A DNA stretch of 64,000 bases from Novosphingobium sp. IK01. Lineage in GTDB: Bacteria; Pseudomonadota; Alphaproteobacteria; Sphingomonadales; Sphingomonadaceae. A program made the translations under genes and the position numbers. The stretch's first letter is position 1; each line of letters opens with the position of its first letter. The stretch covers positions 2,997,001 through 3,061,000 of the forward strand of contig NZ_BTFW01000001.1 of NCBI RefSeq assembly GCF_033242265.1, in the 5' to 3' direction. Shown here in pieces: positions 36,839-45,498 of this stretch. Under the pieces are notes generated by a model. The model had not been told where the DNA came from and did not search any database. It worked only from the letters and a program-made list of their open reading frames with translations.

Positions 36839-37312
36839 ATGACCAAAGCGCAAACCGATCCGCAGGGCGGAAATCAGCAGGACCATGACCGCGCCGATAT
36901 CGGCGCGATCAACGCCATTCTGGGCTTCCACATCCGCCTTGCCCACGGGGTCTGCCTGCGCCATTTCACCGAGACGTTCGCTGAACTCGGTCTCACGCAG
37001 AAGCAGGTCTCGGTGCTCTGGCTGGTCGATGATCATCCCGGCATCGCCCAGACCGATCTGGCCCAGCGGCTCCAGATGGACCGCGCCACGACAATGGCGA
37101 TCATCAACCGGCTTCAGGCCAAGCACCTGCTACGGCGCGACCGTTCGGCGCACGACGGGCGCAAGCAGGCGCTCCACCTCGAACCCGAAGGCCATGCCAT
37201 GCTCGCGCGGGCCAAGCTGGCCATCGGCGAGCACGAGGCCTGGGTGAAGCGGAACTTTTCCGATGCCGAGGTCAAGACCCTGATCGCATTGCTCTCCCGC
37301 ATTCACGAGTAG
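36839..37312 (+). CDS. MarR-family transcriptional regulator
   Basis: This protein of 157 residues has the MarR winged helix: IAQTDLAQRLQMDRATTMAI, then RLQAKHLLRRDRSAHDGRKQ. ATG 36839 has GGGGAG upstream. An in-frame ATG is absent further 5' within reason. It precedes an MFS carrier gene, and a 17-base dyad lies between the two, so it probably controls the carrier in response to an aromatic acid-like ligand. Confidence 0.9.
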   Translation: MTKAQTDPQGGNQQDHDRADIGAINAILGFHIRLAHGVCLRHFTETFAELGLTQKQVSVLWLVDDHPGIAQTDLAQRLQMDRATTMAIINRLQAKHLLRRDRSAHDGRKQALHLEPEGHAMLARAKLAIGEHEAWVKRNFSDAEVKTLIALLSRIHE

Positions 37313-37328
37313 CCAGAGGCCTGAATCG

Positions 37329-37345
37329 TGTTATAGTGCATAACA
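37329..37345. promoter_or_regulatory. Operator-like dyad (MarR type)
   Basis: TGTTAT-AGTGC-ATAACA is a perfect 6-base inverted repeat with a 5-base centre, 53 bases before the MFS start and just after the MarR gene. Size and composition fit a MarR-type binding site. Confidence 0.65.
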
Positions 37346-37397
37346 ATACGGCGTACCTCAACGGTGGCCAGCACATGACACGGGAGAGAGAGGCCTG

Positions 37398-38729
37398 ATG
37401 CGCGATGATTCGCTGTTCGACAATCGGCTGCGTGACGATCCGCGCGAGGTAATCCATCATTCTCCGATGGGGCTGCGCCAGTGGGTGGCGGTGGCCCTGA
37501 TGATCGGCCTCAATGCGCTCGACGGGTTCGATGTCTTGTCCAGTGCCTTTGCCGCGCCGGGGATCGCCCGCGAATGGGGGGTGGGGCGCGATGCGCTGGG
37601 CGTGGTGCTCTCGATGGAGCTGATCGGGATGGGGTTCGGCTCGATTGTCATGGGCGGGGCGGCCGACCGTTTTGGCCGACGCCCGACGATCCTGGCGTGC
37701 CTCGTGGTCATGACCCTGGGCATGGGGTTGGCGACAACCGCGACAGGCCCGGCCATGCTGGGCGGCTGGCGCCTGCTGACCGGGCTGGGCATCGGCGGCA
37801 TGCTGGCCGCGACCAATGCCGTGGTGGCCGAGATCAGCAGCGTGAAGGGGCGCAGTCTTGCGCTTTCGCTGATGGTGATCGGTTATCCGCTGGGGGCGAC
37901 GGTGGGCGGCATGATCGCCGCTGTCCTGTTGCGCAGCGGGGAATGGCGCCATGTCTTTGCCTTTGGCGCACTGGCCACGGCCTGTTTCCTGCCGCTCGTC
38001 CATGTCTTCGTGCCCGAGACACCCGCGTGGTTCCTCGCCCGCCGCCCGACCGATGCGCTGGCACGGATCAACCGCTCGCTCGCGGCCTTCCGGCTTCCTG
38101 CCGCCCTTGCGTTGCCCCCTGTCGAACCGGCGGGGGCACGCGCGGGGCTGCTCGACATCCTGCGGCCCGGCCTTGTCGGCACGACGGTCCTGCTCACACT
38201 GGGCTATGCGTTCCACTGCGTGACGTTCTACTACATCCTCAAGTGGAGCCCCAAGATCGTCGCCGATTTCGGCTATACGCAGGCACAGGCGGCCAGTGTG
38301 CTGGTCTGGGCCAATCTGGGCGGGGCGCTGGGGGGCGGACTGTTTGGCCTGCTGATGCACCGTTTCGGCATCAAGTGGCCGACGATTGGTGTGCTGGTCG
38401 CGGGCAGTCTGGCGGTCTGCGTGTTTGGTCTGGGGGCGTCCTCGCTCGATGGCTGGCGCTTTGCAGTGTTCTGCACGGGCTTTACCACCAATGCGGCGAT
38501 GGTCGGTTTCTATGCCGCCTTTGCCCATGGTTTCCCGGCCAGGGTCCGCGCGACGGGCACGGGCTTTGCCATTGGCGCGGGGCGCATCGGGGCGGCAGGA
38601 TCGCCGATTCTGGCGGGCGAGCTGTTCCATGCCGCCGGTTTGTCGCTGCTGACGGTTTCGGTGGTGATGGCGCTGGGTTCGCTGGCCGCGGCGGGAGCCT
38701 TGCTGATGCTGCGCCTGCGCGAAGCCTAG
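37398..38729 (+). CDS. MFS transporter, aromatic acid:H+ symporter type
   Basis: This protein of 443 residues has twelve predicted spans. The AAHS-type markers are ALDGFDVLSSAFAAP in span 1 and the loop GGAADRFGRRPTI between spans 2 and 3. The cytosolic centre loop has PETPAWFLARRP. Together with the MarR regulator upstream this suggests uptake of an aromatic or other organic acid. A hairpin terminator follows at 38801-38821. Confidence 0.85.
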   Translation: MRDDSLFDNRLRDDPREVIHHSPMGLRQWVAVALMIGLNALDGFDVLSSAFAAPGIAREWGVGRDALGVVLSMELIGMGFGSIVMGGAADRFGRRPTILACLVVMTLGMGLATTATGPAMLGGWRLLTGLGIGGMLAATNAVVAEISSVKGRSLALSLMVIGYPLGATVGGMIAAVLLRSGEWRHVFAFGALATACFLPLVHVFVPETPAWFLARRPTDALARINRSLAAFRLPAALALPPVEPAGARAGLLDILRPGLVGTTVLLTLGYAFHCVTFYYILKWSPKIVADFGYTQAQAASVLVWANLGGALGGGLFGLLMHRFGIKWPTIGVLVAGSLAVCVFGLGASSLDGWRFAVFCTGFTTNAAMVGFYAAFAHGFPARVRATGTGFAIGAGRIGAAGSPILAGELFHAAGLSLLTVSVVMALGSLAAAGALLMLRLREA

Positions 38730-38800
38730 CCCCCCGAACGGCAGCATGGTGTCATACCCACCATAGCCACAGACACCACGTCCGCCAAGGATAATGGGGT

Positions 38801-38821
38801 GAAGGGGGCCATGCCCCCTTC
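38801..38821. terminator. Hairpin between convergent genes
   Basis: The arms gaagggggc and gcccccttc pair around a 3-base loop, followed by A/T-rich sequence (attaactctcttattttg). It lies between the MFS gene and the oppositely oriented SGNH gene and could serve both. Confidence 0.7.
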
Positions 38822-38865
38822 ATTAACTCTCTTATTTTGTTGTGTTTCGTGCAGCCACTCCCGGT

Positions 38866-40329
38866 TCACAGGACCAGCGCCATTTCCCTGAACGCGGCCC
38901 CGATCAGCGGGGCCAGCGCCGCGCCGATCACATCATGCCCGGCCTGACTGGGGTGAACGTCAGTGGTCGAGGGGGTATTGCCGACGCAGGCCCAGGGGCT
39001 GGTTTCCGAATAGACCCCGAGCGCGCGAAAATCGATGAAGCGCAGCCATTGGGGGGCATTGGCGGCGGCAACCCCTGCGGCAATCGCGGCGGTGGCGGTT
39101 CCGCTGCCATCCCCGGCAAAAGGCCCGGCGACCACGATCCGCACGGCGGGCAGGGCGGCGCGCAATTCGTTGAGGCGGGCGGTGACGGTGGCGGTCAGCG
39201 TGGCCGGATCGACGGCGCCGAGCGCATCGTTGGTGCCCAGCGCGATCACGAGGAAATCGGGCGCTTCGGCGATGATTCCGGCCACATCGAGCGAAAAGGG
39301 CGTGCTCATCAGCCAGCCCCGCCCTGCCGTGCCATAGGGAACGAAGCGTTCGGCAAGGTTCAGGCGCCGCGCCACCTGCCAGGCCCATGTTCCCACCGCA
39401 TAGTCGGCCATCAGATATTCGGTGATGCTGTCGCCCGCGATCACCAGCTTGGGCGAGGAGACCGGATCGGCGGCGGTCACTGCGCTGCCGGGGGGCAGGG
39501 TCAGCCCGCCGAACATCGTGCCATAATCGAAGACGATCTCGATCAGGCGTCTGGTCGCGGTGCTCTGGAGTTTTTGCCAGATCGGGCCGGTCGCCTGAAA
39601 GCCGGTGCCGCTGCCTGAAGTGGTGGACTGGGCGAGCGGGGCATTGGGCGGGAGCGTGTAGGAGCCGGGGGTCTGCACGCAGACATTGGTCACCGCTCCG
39701 GCATTGACCCCGGTGACCCGCAGCACGGCAGGGCTGGCAAATGTGCCGCCTGCAACGGTGATGGTGTCACCCACGGCATAGCCGGTGCCTGCCACGCCGA
39801 CACTTGCGCGCACGAGGGCATAAGTCTGGGTGTTGGCGCCAAAGTCGATCTGCATCCACTGGCGCGCGCTCGATGCGGTGGACTTGGCGGCAAAGGCGGC
39901 CACGGCCTGATCGAACGGGGTGCGGGTCAGGAGCTTGCCATCGACGAGAATCGAGAAACCGCGCGTGCTGGTGGTCGAACGGGCGACCCGCACATCGACG
40001 CGGGGGCCGAACAGGTTGAAGCGGATGCGCCCGCCGGTTCGGTCCGAGGCGATGAACACGCTGTCGGAGGTGGCCTGCCAGGCGCCAAGGCGGGTGATCT
40101 GCGCGGCGGTATTGGCAATGGCCAGCCCGCCCGAAATGGTCGTGCCAGCGCCCACGGCGCCCATCGTCACACCCGGCGCGGCGGTCGCCAGCGCGAGGGG
40201 ATCGTCGGCCAGCGGCCCGCGATAGGTCGCGGCCCAGTGCAGGCCGGGGGACCGCGCGGCGTCGAGAGCCTGTCCGGCCTGGGTACGCAGCGAGCCCAGT
40301 TGCGCGAAGGCGAGATTGCCCATGCTCAT
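38866..40329 (-). CDS. SGNH/GDSL hydrolase with long N-terminal domain
   Basis: This protein of 487 residues has a C-terminal SGNH esterase domain with the GDSITEY, LGTNDALG and DVHPSQAGHD blocks (catalytic Ser, Asn, Asp/His). The N-terminal half is a glycine- and alanine-rich beta-structured region, possibly a carbohydrate-binding or attachment domain. No clear signal peptide is seen. It starts one base after the stop of the small gene upstream. It could deacetylate surface polysaccharide. Such pairs also occur in phage-like contexts. Confidence 0.82.
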   Translation of the reverse strand: MSMGNLAFAQLGSLRTQAGQALDAARSPGLHWAATYRGPLADDPLALATAAPGVTMGAVGAGTTISGGLAIANTAAQITRLGAWQATSDSVFIASDRTGGRIRFNLFGPRVDVRVARSTTSTRGFSILVDGKLLTRTPFDQAVAAFAAKSTASSARQWMQIDFGANTQTYALVRASVGVAGTGYAVGDTITVAGGTFASPAVLRVTGVNAGAVTNVCVQTPGSYTLPPNAPLAQSTTSGSGTGFQATGPIWQKLQSTATRRLIEIVFDYGTMFGGLTLPPGSAVTAADPVSSPKLVIAGDSITEYLMADYAVGTWAWQVARRLNLAERFVPYGTAGRGWLMSTPFSLDVAGIIAEAPDFLVIALGTNDALGAVDPATLTATVTARLNELRAALPAVRIVVAGPFAGDGSGTATAAIAAGVAAANAPQWLRFIDFRALGVYSETSPWACVGNTPSTTDVHPSQAGHDVIGAALAPLIGAAFREMALVL

Positions 40330-40330
40330 G

Positions 40331-40597
40331 TCAGGCCACTCCTGCGGTGATGATGGTGGGGTAGTTGAGCGTGCGCACCCAGATGTGCGGGGCGCTGCCA
40401 CCAAAGGCGTCCCCCTGACCGACAAGGAACCCGCCCTGGACGGGGGCCTGTCCCGACGCCGAATAGGCGACCAGCGCGGGCACCGATCCCCGGCACTGGA
40501 TCCACGTGGGCACATTGGCGAGCGCCGGATAGGCCAGTGTCAGATCGGTCCAGTCCTGGCCGACGATGATGTCGGCGCCCATATCCTGTGATGCCAT
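40331..40597 (-). CDS. Small conserved protein paired with the SGNH hydrolase
   Basis: This protein of 88 residues starts MASQDMGADIIVGQDWTDLT and ends with the pattern APHIWVRTLNYPTIITAGVA. I do not recognise a named family. It looks like a compact beta protein similar to short proteins seen next to phage-tail or SGNH genes. ATG 40597 is preferred to ATG 40633, which would add twelve residues. The two genes are one transcription unit. Confidence 0.65.
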   Translation of the reverse strand: MASQDMGADIIVGQDWTDLTLAYPALANVPTWIQCRGSVPALVAYSASGQAPVQGGFLVGQGDAFGGSAPHIWVRTLNYPTIITAGVA

Positions 40598-40702
40598 GTG
40601 CGATGCTCCCTGAAAGGCCCATGGGAGCAGCACTAGGCAGGCGCCCGGCGCACTTGAATCGCAGCAGGACTTTCGGGGGCGGGAGCGGGCGCGGGGGGGC
40701 TT

Positions 40703-42163
40703 TCAGGCCGGTCGCTGCGCGCGTCTGGCGCGCAGGCGTGCTGCCAGCGTGGCAAGAAGGCCGCGCGCCTCGCGCGGCATCGCCAGCCCCAGCGCCGCGC
40801 CATAGAACAGCACGCCCAGCCCGATCGCCAGCAGCAGCATCGGCGCGGTATGGACCAGCGGGATGGCCCGGACGCCCAGTCCCATCAGCGTTGCCGCGGC
40901 CAGAATCCGCGCAAAAGTGCCGAGCGGGGCGTGAAACCCGAAGCGCCTGCGCGAGAGTGCGAAGCTGGCCAGCAGCGTGCACAGGCCCGAGATCATTGGC
41001 CCGAGTGCGGCTCCCGCCAGCCCCAGCCAGCGCAGGCCGATCCATGTCGAGGCCGCAGCCACCACGATGTCGAGCGCGGCAATCGCGGTTCCATAGCCGG
41101 GGCGCAGGCACAGCGCGAAGACCTGATCGCTGGTGTGCGCGCGCAGATAGCGAAACAGCCCGCCAATCGTGGCCAGCGGCAGGATGCTGGCAGTCGCCTC
41201 GCGGAAGCGGCTTTCGACCAGCACGTCGATGATCAGCCGGTTGATGGCGAGCAGGCCGCAGGCCACCGGCATGACCGCCAGCGCCACGAGCACCATGTTC
41301 TGCCGCAACTGGGCAGAGGCGGCCTCGATCCCCTCCTGTTCCATTCGCCGGACTACCAGCGGATAGGCCCCGGCCGTCACCAGCGTGACCGCAAACGACG
41401 AGGCGCGCAGGCCCAGCCCATAGCCCACCGCGAACGTGCCCATCGCCGCCATGCCCAGCGCGCCGCTCACGATGAAGCGGGGCAGGGCAAAGGCCAGCGT
41501 GGCCAGCAGGGTGGCGATCATCACCGCGCCCCCGAACGCGATGGCGGTGTGAAAAACCGGGCGGTCGTATGCAGGTGGACGGCGCAAGGCATCGCTCATC
41601 GCCAGTGCGGCAACCAGCCCGAGGCCCTGGGCAAGCAGGAAGCCGAGCAGGACCGCTTGCGCCGATGAGCCGTGGGCCAGCAACAGCAGCACCCCGATGG
41701 CAAATCCGGCCATCGGCCCGCAAGTCTGCACGAGACTGTAGAGCGCGATCCGCGCTTCGGCACGGGCACGGTCGGCAAAGTAGGCGCTGGTCGAGCGGGT
41801 GATCATGAACCCTTCGACGAGCGCGAGCATGGCCGGATCGGGCAGGCCGCCTTCCAGTGCTGCGGCCAGTGGCACCACGGCCAGACTTTGCGCGGCGCCC
41901 GATGCGAGCAGGGCGAGGGTTTCGCAGCCCAGAAACTGGCGCCGGGCGGTGGTGTCGGCAAACGTGCGCACGAAGCGCAGCACGTATCGCTGCCACCATC
42001 CGAAAAACAGCGCAAAATAAACCTCTTGCACCGCAATGGTGAGCGTGACCACACCAAGGTCGCGCGGGGTCATCAGGCGAGCCCAGACCAGAATCGAGGC
42101 GAACTGGACGAGAGGGGCCACGATCTGGGCGGGCAGATAGAGCAGGGTTTGTCGAATCAACAT
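40703..42163 (-). CDS. Wzx-like oligosaccharide flippase
   Basis: This protein of 486 residues has about twelve to fourteen spans and the N-terminal motif ILVWARLMTPRDLGVVTLTI of the polysaccharide-transport family. It should flip undecaprenyl-linked repeat units. It is full length, in contrast to the shortened flippase at 11802-13028, and stands divergent from the glycosyltransferase gene at 42340 with an A/T-rich promoter region between. Confidence 0.85.
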   Translation of the reverse strand: MLIRQTLLYLPAQIVAPLVQFASILVWARLMTPRDLGVVTLTIAVQEVYFALFFGWWQRYVLRFVRTFADTTARRQFLGCETLALLASGAAQSLAVVPLAAALEGGLPDPAMLALVEGFMITRSTSAYFADRARAEARIALYSLVQTCGPMAGFAIGVLLLLAHGSSAQAVLLGFLLAQGLGLVAALAMSDALRRPPAYDRPVFHTAIAFGGAVMIATLLATLAFALPRFIVSGALGMAAMGTFAVGYGLGLRASSFAVTLVTAGAYPLVVRRMEQEGIEAASAQLRQNMVLVALAVMPVACGLLAINRLIIDVLVESRFREATASILPLATIGGLFRYLRAHTSDQVFALCLRPGYGTAIAALDIVVAAASTWIGLRWLGLAGAALGPMISGLCTLLASFALSRRRFGFHAPLGTFARILAAATLMGLGVRAIPLVHTAPMLLLAIGLGVLFYGAALGLAMPREARGLLATLAARLRARRAQRPA

Positions 42164-42339
42164 CGAATCACGACCCGAATCCTGCTTTATTGTCGCGGTG
42201 GATATAGATCGTGGTTTTCAAATCATGAACTTAACTTTGTGCCAATACGGTTGTTTGTTGACTGTTTGATTTACGATAGGCTTTCCGCAAGACGAACGAG
42301 GGCGCGCCTTGCGCAGTCCCTGGTCTCGGGAGGCGGCAT

Positions 42340-43578
42340 ATGGGCGGAGCGATTGCGCAGCGGCAGGGGGCACCAGCCGACTGGCGCGTGCACGACGAGA
42401 CGGGTGAAAACGCCTGTCAAACCGATGGCGCCATGGCGCCGCCCCTCGCGGCAGAGGTGCCGATCCTGCTCTACATGCCCGCTTTCCATGGCGGCGGCGC
42501 AGAAAATGCGCTCGTGCGGCTTGCCAATCACTGGCACGCACAGGGGCGCAAGGTCACGATCATCGTCAATGCGGTGCGCGGTCCGGTGGTCGAGAAGGTT
42601 GTGCCCGGCGTCGAGATCGTGGCGCTGGGCAGCCGGTTTACCGCGCTGGCCTGGCCGCGGCTGGGGATGCTGTTGCGGCGGCGGCGCCCGGCTTTTCTGG
42701 CCACGGCCCTGCTTGGCCCCAATGTCGCCGGGCTCTGGGCCGCGCGGCTGTGGTCGCCGTGCACGGCGGTGGCCTGCCTCGTGCGCAATCACACCACGCG
42801 CGAGATCGCCGGGCGCGACCGCCTGCGCCGCGCGCTGTTTCCGCCGCTGCTTCGGGCGGCCTATCGCCGGGCCGATGGTGTGGGCTGTGTCGCGGGCGAT
42901 GTGGCGCAGGATATCATCGCCTATGCCGCCCTCTCACCCGAGCGGGTCATGACCACGCTCAACCCGGTGCCATTTCCCGAAACAGAGCCATTTCCCCAAA
43001 CCGGGAGGGAGCACGAGCCAGACCTGTCTGGCGATTGGCCCCCTTCCGGGCCGGTCATTGTGGCAATGGGCCGGATGGTTGCGCAAAAGGACTATCCCAC
43101 CCTGCTGCGCGCCTTTGCCCGTCTTGAAGGTGCGCCCCACCTGCTGATCCTTGGCGAAGGCCCGCTGCGCGCCGAACTGGAGGCGCTGTGCCTGTCGCTG
43201 GGCATTGCCGGGCGGGTTCACATGCCCGGTTTCCGCAACCGGCCCGAGGCCTGTCTGGCCCGCGCCGACCTCTTCGTGCTGTCGTCCCGCTTCGAGGGGT
43301 TCCCCAATGTGATCGCCGAGGCGCTCGCGCTCGGGCGGACGGTCGTGGCCACCGATGCGCCGGGCGGCGGGGCCGAGATTCTGGGCTCCGGGGCTTTCGG
43401 GCATCTGGTTCCGGTCGGCGACGTGGCCGCGCTGGCCCGTGCCATGGCGCGGGCTCTGGCCGATCCTGTCGATCCGGCGCGCGCGCGGGAACGGGCAAGG
43501 GACTTTGCGATCGAGGCCGTATCGCGCCGTTACGAGGCCTTGTTCGCCCGTGCGATGGAGCACCGGCGGAACGGATGA
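42340..43578 (+). CDS. GT4-type glycosyltransferase
   Basis: This 412-residue GT-B enzyme shows MPAFHGGGAENALVRLANHW (nucleotide-sugar enzyme N-domain), VAMGRMVAQKDYPTLLRAF and the donor segment SRFEGFPNVIAEALALGRTV, then ATDAPGGGAEIL. The first ~40 residues are weakly conserved, so the start could be later. It ends with an ATGA overlap onto the polymerase gene. Confidence 0.87.
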   Translation: MGGAIAQRQGAPADWRVHDETGENACQTDGAMAPPLAAEVPILLYMPAFHGGGAENALVRLANHWHAQGRKVTIIVNAVRGPVVEKVVPGVEIVALGSRFTALAWPRLGMLLRRRRPAFLATALLGPNVAGLWAARLWSPCTAVACLVRNHTTREIAGRDRLRRALFPPLLRAAYRRADGVGCVAGDVAQDIIAYAALSPERVMTTLNPVPFPETEPFPQTGREHEPDLSGDWPPSGPVIVAMGRMVAQKDYPTLLRAFARLEGAPHLLILGEGPLRAELEALCLSLGIAGRVHMPGFRNRPEACLARADLFVLSSRFEGFPNVIAEALALGRTVVATDAPGGGAEILGSGAFGHLVPVGDVAALARAMARALADPVDPARARERARDFAIEAVSRRYEALFARAMEHRRNG

Positions 43579-45071
43579 TCGCGCAGGGCAGCGAGGGGGA
43601 TGGGCGTGTTCCCTGGGCGCAAAGGCCCTGGCGACTGGCCACGGTGGTCGAGGGGACATTCAGTCTCTCAGGCGTCGTGCCCCGGCTCTATGTCTATTGC
43701 GTTGTCGTCTATTTCAGTGGCGCGATCACGCGTCCCCTGTCGGGCAATTCCGGCAGTTTCCGCGATGTGGGCGAGGCGCCGATGGTGCAGGCGCTGGGGA
43801 TTGCGGTCTATCTGGGCGGGGCCATGCTGGGGCTGTGGGGGCTGGTGCAGCGCCAGTTGCAGGGGCGCCTGTCCATCAGTCCGCCGCTGGTCGGCTATGG
43901 CCTGCTGGCGCTCTGGGTTGCGCTCTCGCCGCTGTGGAGCCCGATGCCCGATCTGGGGATGCGGCGCGCGGTGGCCTTCGTGGGCACGGTCATGGTTTCC
44001 TGCGCGATTGCCACCACGATCCCGGCGCGCGACATCGCGCGGGTGCTGGTCCATTGCAGCGTCGGGCTGATCGTGATCACGCTGGCCTTGCGGTTGGCAC
44101 TGCCGGTCTATGCGGTCCATCAGGCCGGGGAAGCCGGCGTTGCGGAACATGCCGGGCGCCTGCGCGGCTCGTATGCCCACAAGAACGAACTGGCCCGCAC
44201 GCTGGCTCTGGCGATCATTGTCCTGCTTACATTTGGCCGGGTTTTCCTGCGCGGGCGCTGGCTGCGGCCGGGCCTCGTGCTGGCAGGCATGGGGCTGGCG
44301 ATGATGAGCGGATCGGCCAAAGTGCTTTTGATCATCCCGCTGGCGGTTGGCGGAGCGTGGTTCTTTGCCATTCCGATGGGGCGGGCGGTGCGTTGCCTGC
44401 TGCTGCTGGGCATGGCGGGGCTGGTTGGGCTGGTCATGCTCTCGGGGGTGTCGAGGCTGATCGCAGGCGGGGTCTTCGCGTCGGTGGGGCGCGGGGGCGA
44501 CATGTCGGGGCGCTCGCTGATCTGGGAGGTGGCCTGGCGGTTCTATGCCCTTCATCCCCTGATCGGTCAGGGCTATGCAACCGGATGGGCGGCGGGCGCG
44601 CAGGCCTATTTCGCGCAGCTCAAGCTGATCGTGATCGGCCACGCGCACAACGGCTATATCAACACCCTGCTCGATCTGGGGGCGGTGGGCCTCGTACTGG
44701 CGCTACTGCCCCCGGCCATGATGGCGGTGTGCCTCGTGGCCTTCCCGCGACGCATCGCCGATCACTTGCGCGCGTTCGGCGTGGCCTGGCTGGTGATGTA
44801 TCTGATGATGAATGTCTCGGGCACCTATCTGATCAATTACAACGACCTCTACACTTTCACGACGATCGTGTGCTGTTTCTGGTGTCATGGGGTGTTTCAC
44901 TTCCGGGTCGATGTCCTGAGCCTGCTGCTCTCCAGTCGGCTGCGGGGAGATGCCCGGTGGTGCCTGCCCGGGCGTCGCCGCACCGATGTGCCACGCGCCT
45001 GGCGCACGGCCTGCCTGCTTTTCCCGCAAGATCCTGCTCGGACTTTGCAGGAAGGCGAAAGAAATGTGTGA
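43575..45071 (+). CDS. O-antigen ligase/Wzy-like polymerase (ExoQ type)
   Basis: This protein of 498 residues has about ten spans and the Wzy_C/ligase motif LRGSYAHKNELARTLAL followed by a large periplasmic loop (GRSLIWEVAWRFYALHPLIG and GHAHNGYINTLLDLG). This pattern is the O-antigen ligase / ExoQ polymerase family. The start at 43575 overlaps the glycosyltransferase stop. It is the second polymerase candidate in the window and unlike the one at 1609. Confidence 0.85.
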   Translation: MIAQGSEGDGRVPWAQRPWRLATVVEGTFSLSGVVPRLYVYCVVVYFSGAITRPLSGNSGSFRDVGEAPMVQALGIAVYLGGAMLGLWGLVQRQLQGRLSISPPLVGYGLLALWVALSPLWSPMPDLGMRRAVAFVGTVMVSCAIATTIPARDIARVLVHCSVGLIVITLALRLALPVYAVHQAGEAGVAEHAGRLRGSYAHKNELARTLALAIIVLLTFGRVFLRGRWLRPGLVLAGMGLAMMSGSAKVLLIIPLAVGGAWFFAIPMGRAVRCLLLLGMAGLVGLVMLSGVSRLIAGGVFASVGRGGDMSGRSLIWEVAWRFYALHPLIGQGYATGWAAGAQAYFAQLKLIVIGHAHNGYINTLLDLGAVGLVLALLPPAMMAVCLVAFPRRIADHLRAFGVAWLVMYLMMNVSGTYLINYNDLYTFTTIVCCFWCHGVFHFRVDVLSLLLSSRLRGDARWCLPGRRRTDVPRAWRTACLLFPQDPARTLQEGERNV

Positions 45072-45498
45072 TTGCATCATGTTATTTATATCGCAAACGG
45101 ATGAAATATTTGCAGCTGGGCGAGTGTACATGCAGGAGCGATTCGCCTAAATTCTAAGGGTGTTAACTAAGATTTTCAGCTTAGCATCGACAGGATGTGG
45201 GTGTTTTAAGGCATTGACTGGCAATCTTTTGGGCTTTTGCGCTTGATCTGAGAGCCCGACCCGCAGGACTTTTGGTTCTGGCTCTAAGGGGTCGCTTGGG
45301 ACCGGCGCCTGTTGGGCATGGCGCTGGCATTATCGCGAACATCCCGTCTTCGCTCTCCATCGTCCCGTGAAAGGGCTGCCCAAGGGGGCTGTCTCGCCGT
45401 GTCCGGTGGGGCGGGGGCGGTTTGGAGCAAACGATAAGAACAGAGCGTGTGTAAACCCGGGAGAGGGGGCCGCGCCGGGAAGAGGAAAGGGGAACACC
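45072..45498. other. Non-coding stretch with a 33-bp MITE-like scar
   Basis: There is no gene in these 427 bases. An A/T-rich part (45072-45200) may hold a promoter. At about 45253-45285 the sequence gagcccgaccc runs straight into ggacttttggttctggctc, that is, a left and right IS1031-type terminus with no interior. It is flanked by TGA and TAA. A strong ribosome site (agaggaaagggg) precedes the next gene. Confidence 0.55.

Noticed and set aside
37272..38747. 491-residue minus-strand frame opposite the MFS gene
   Set aside because: It is antisense of a G/C-rich membrane protein gene with no recognisable domain.
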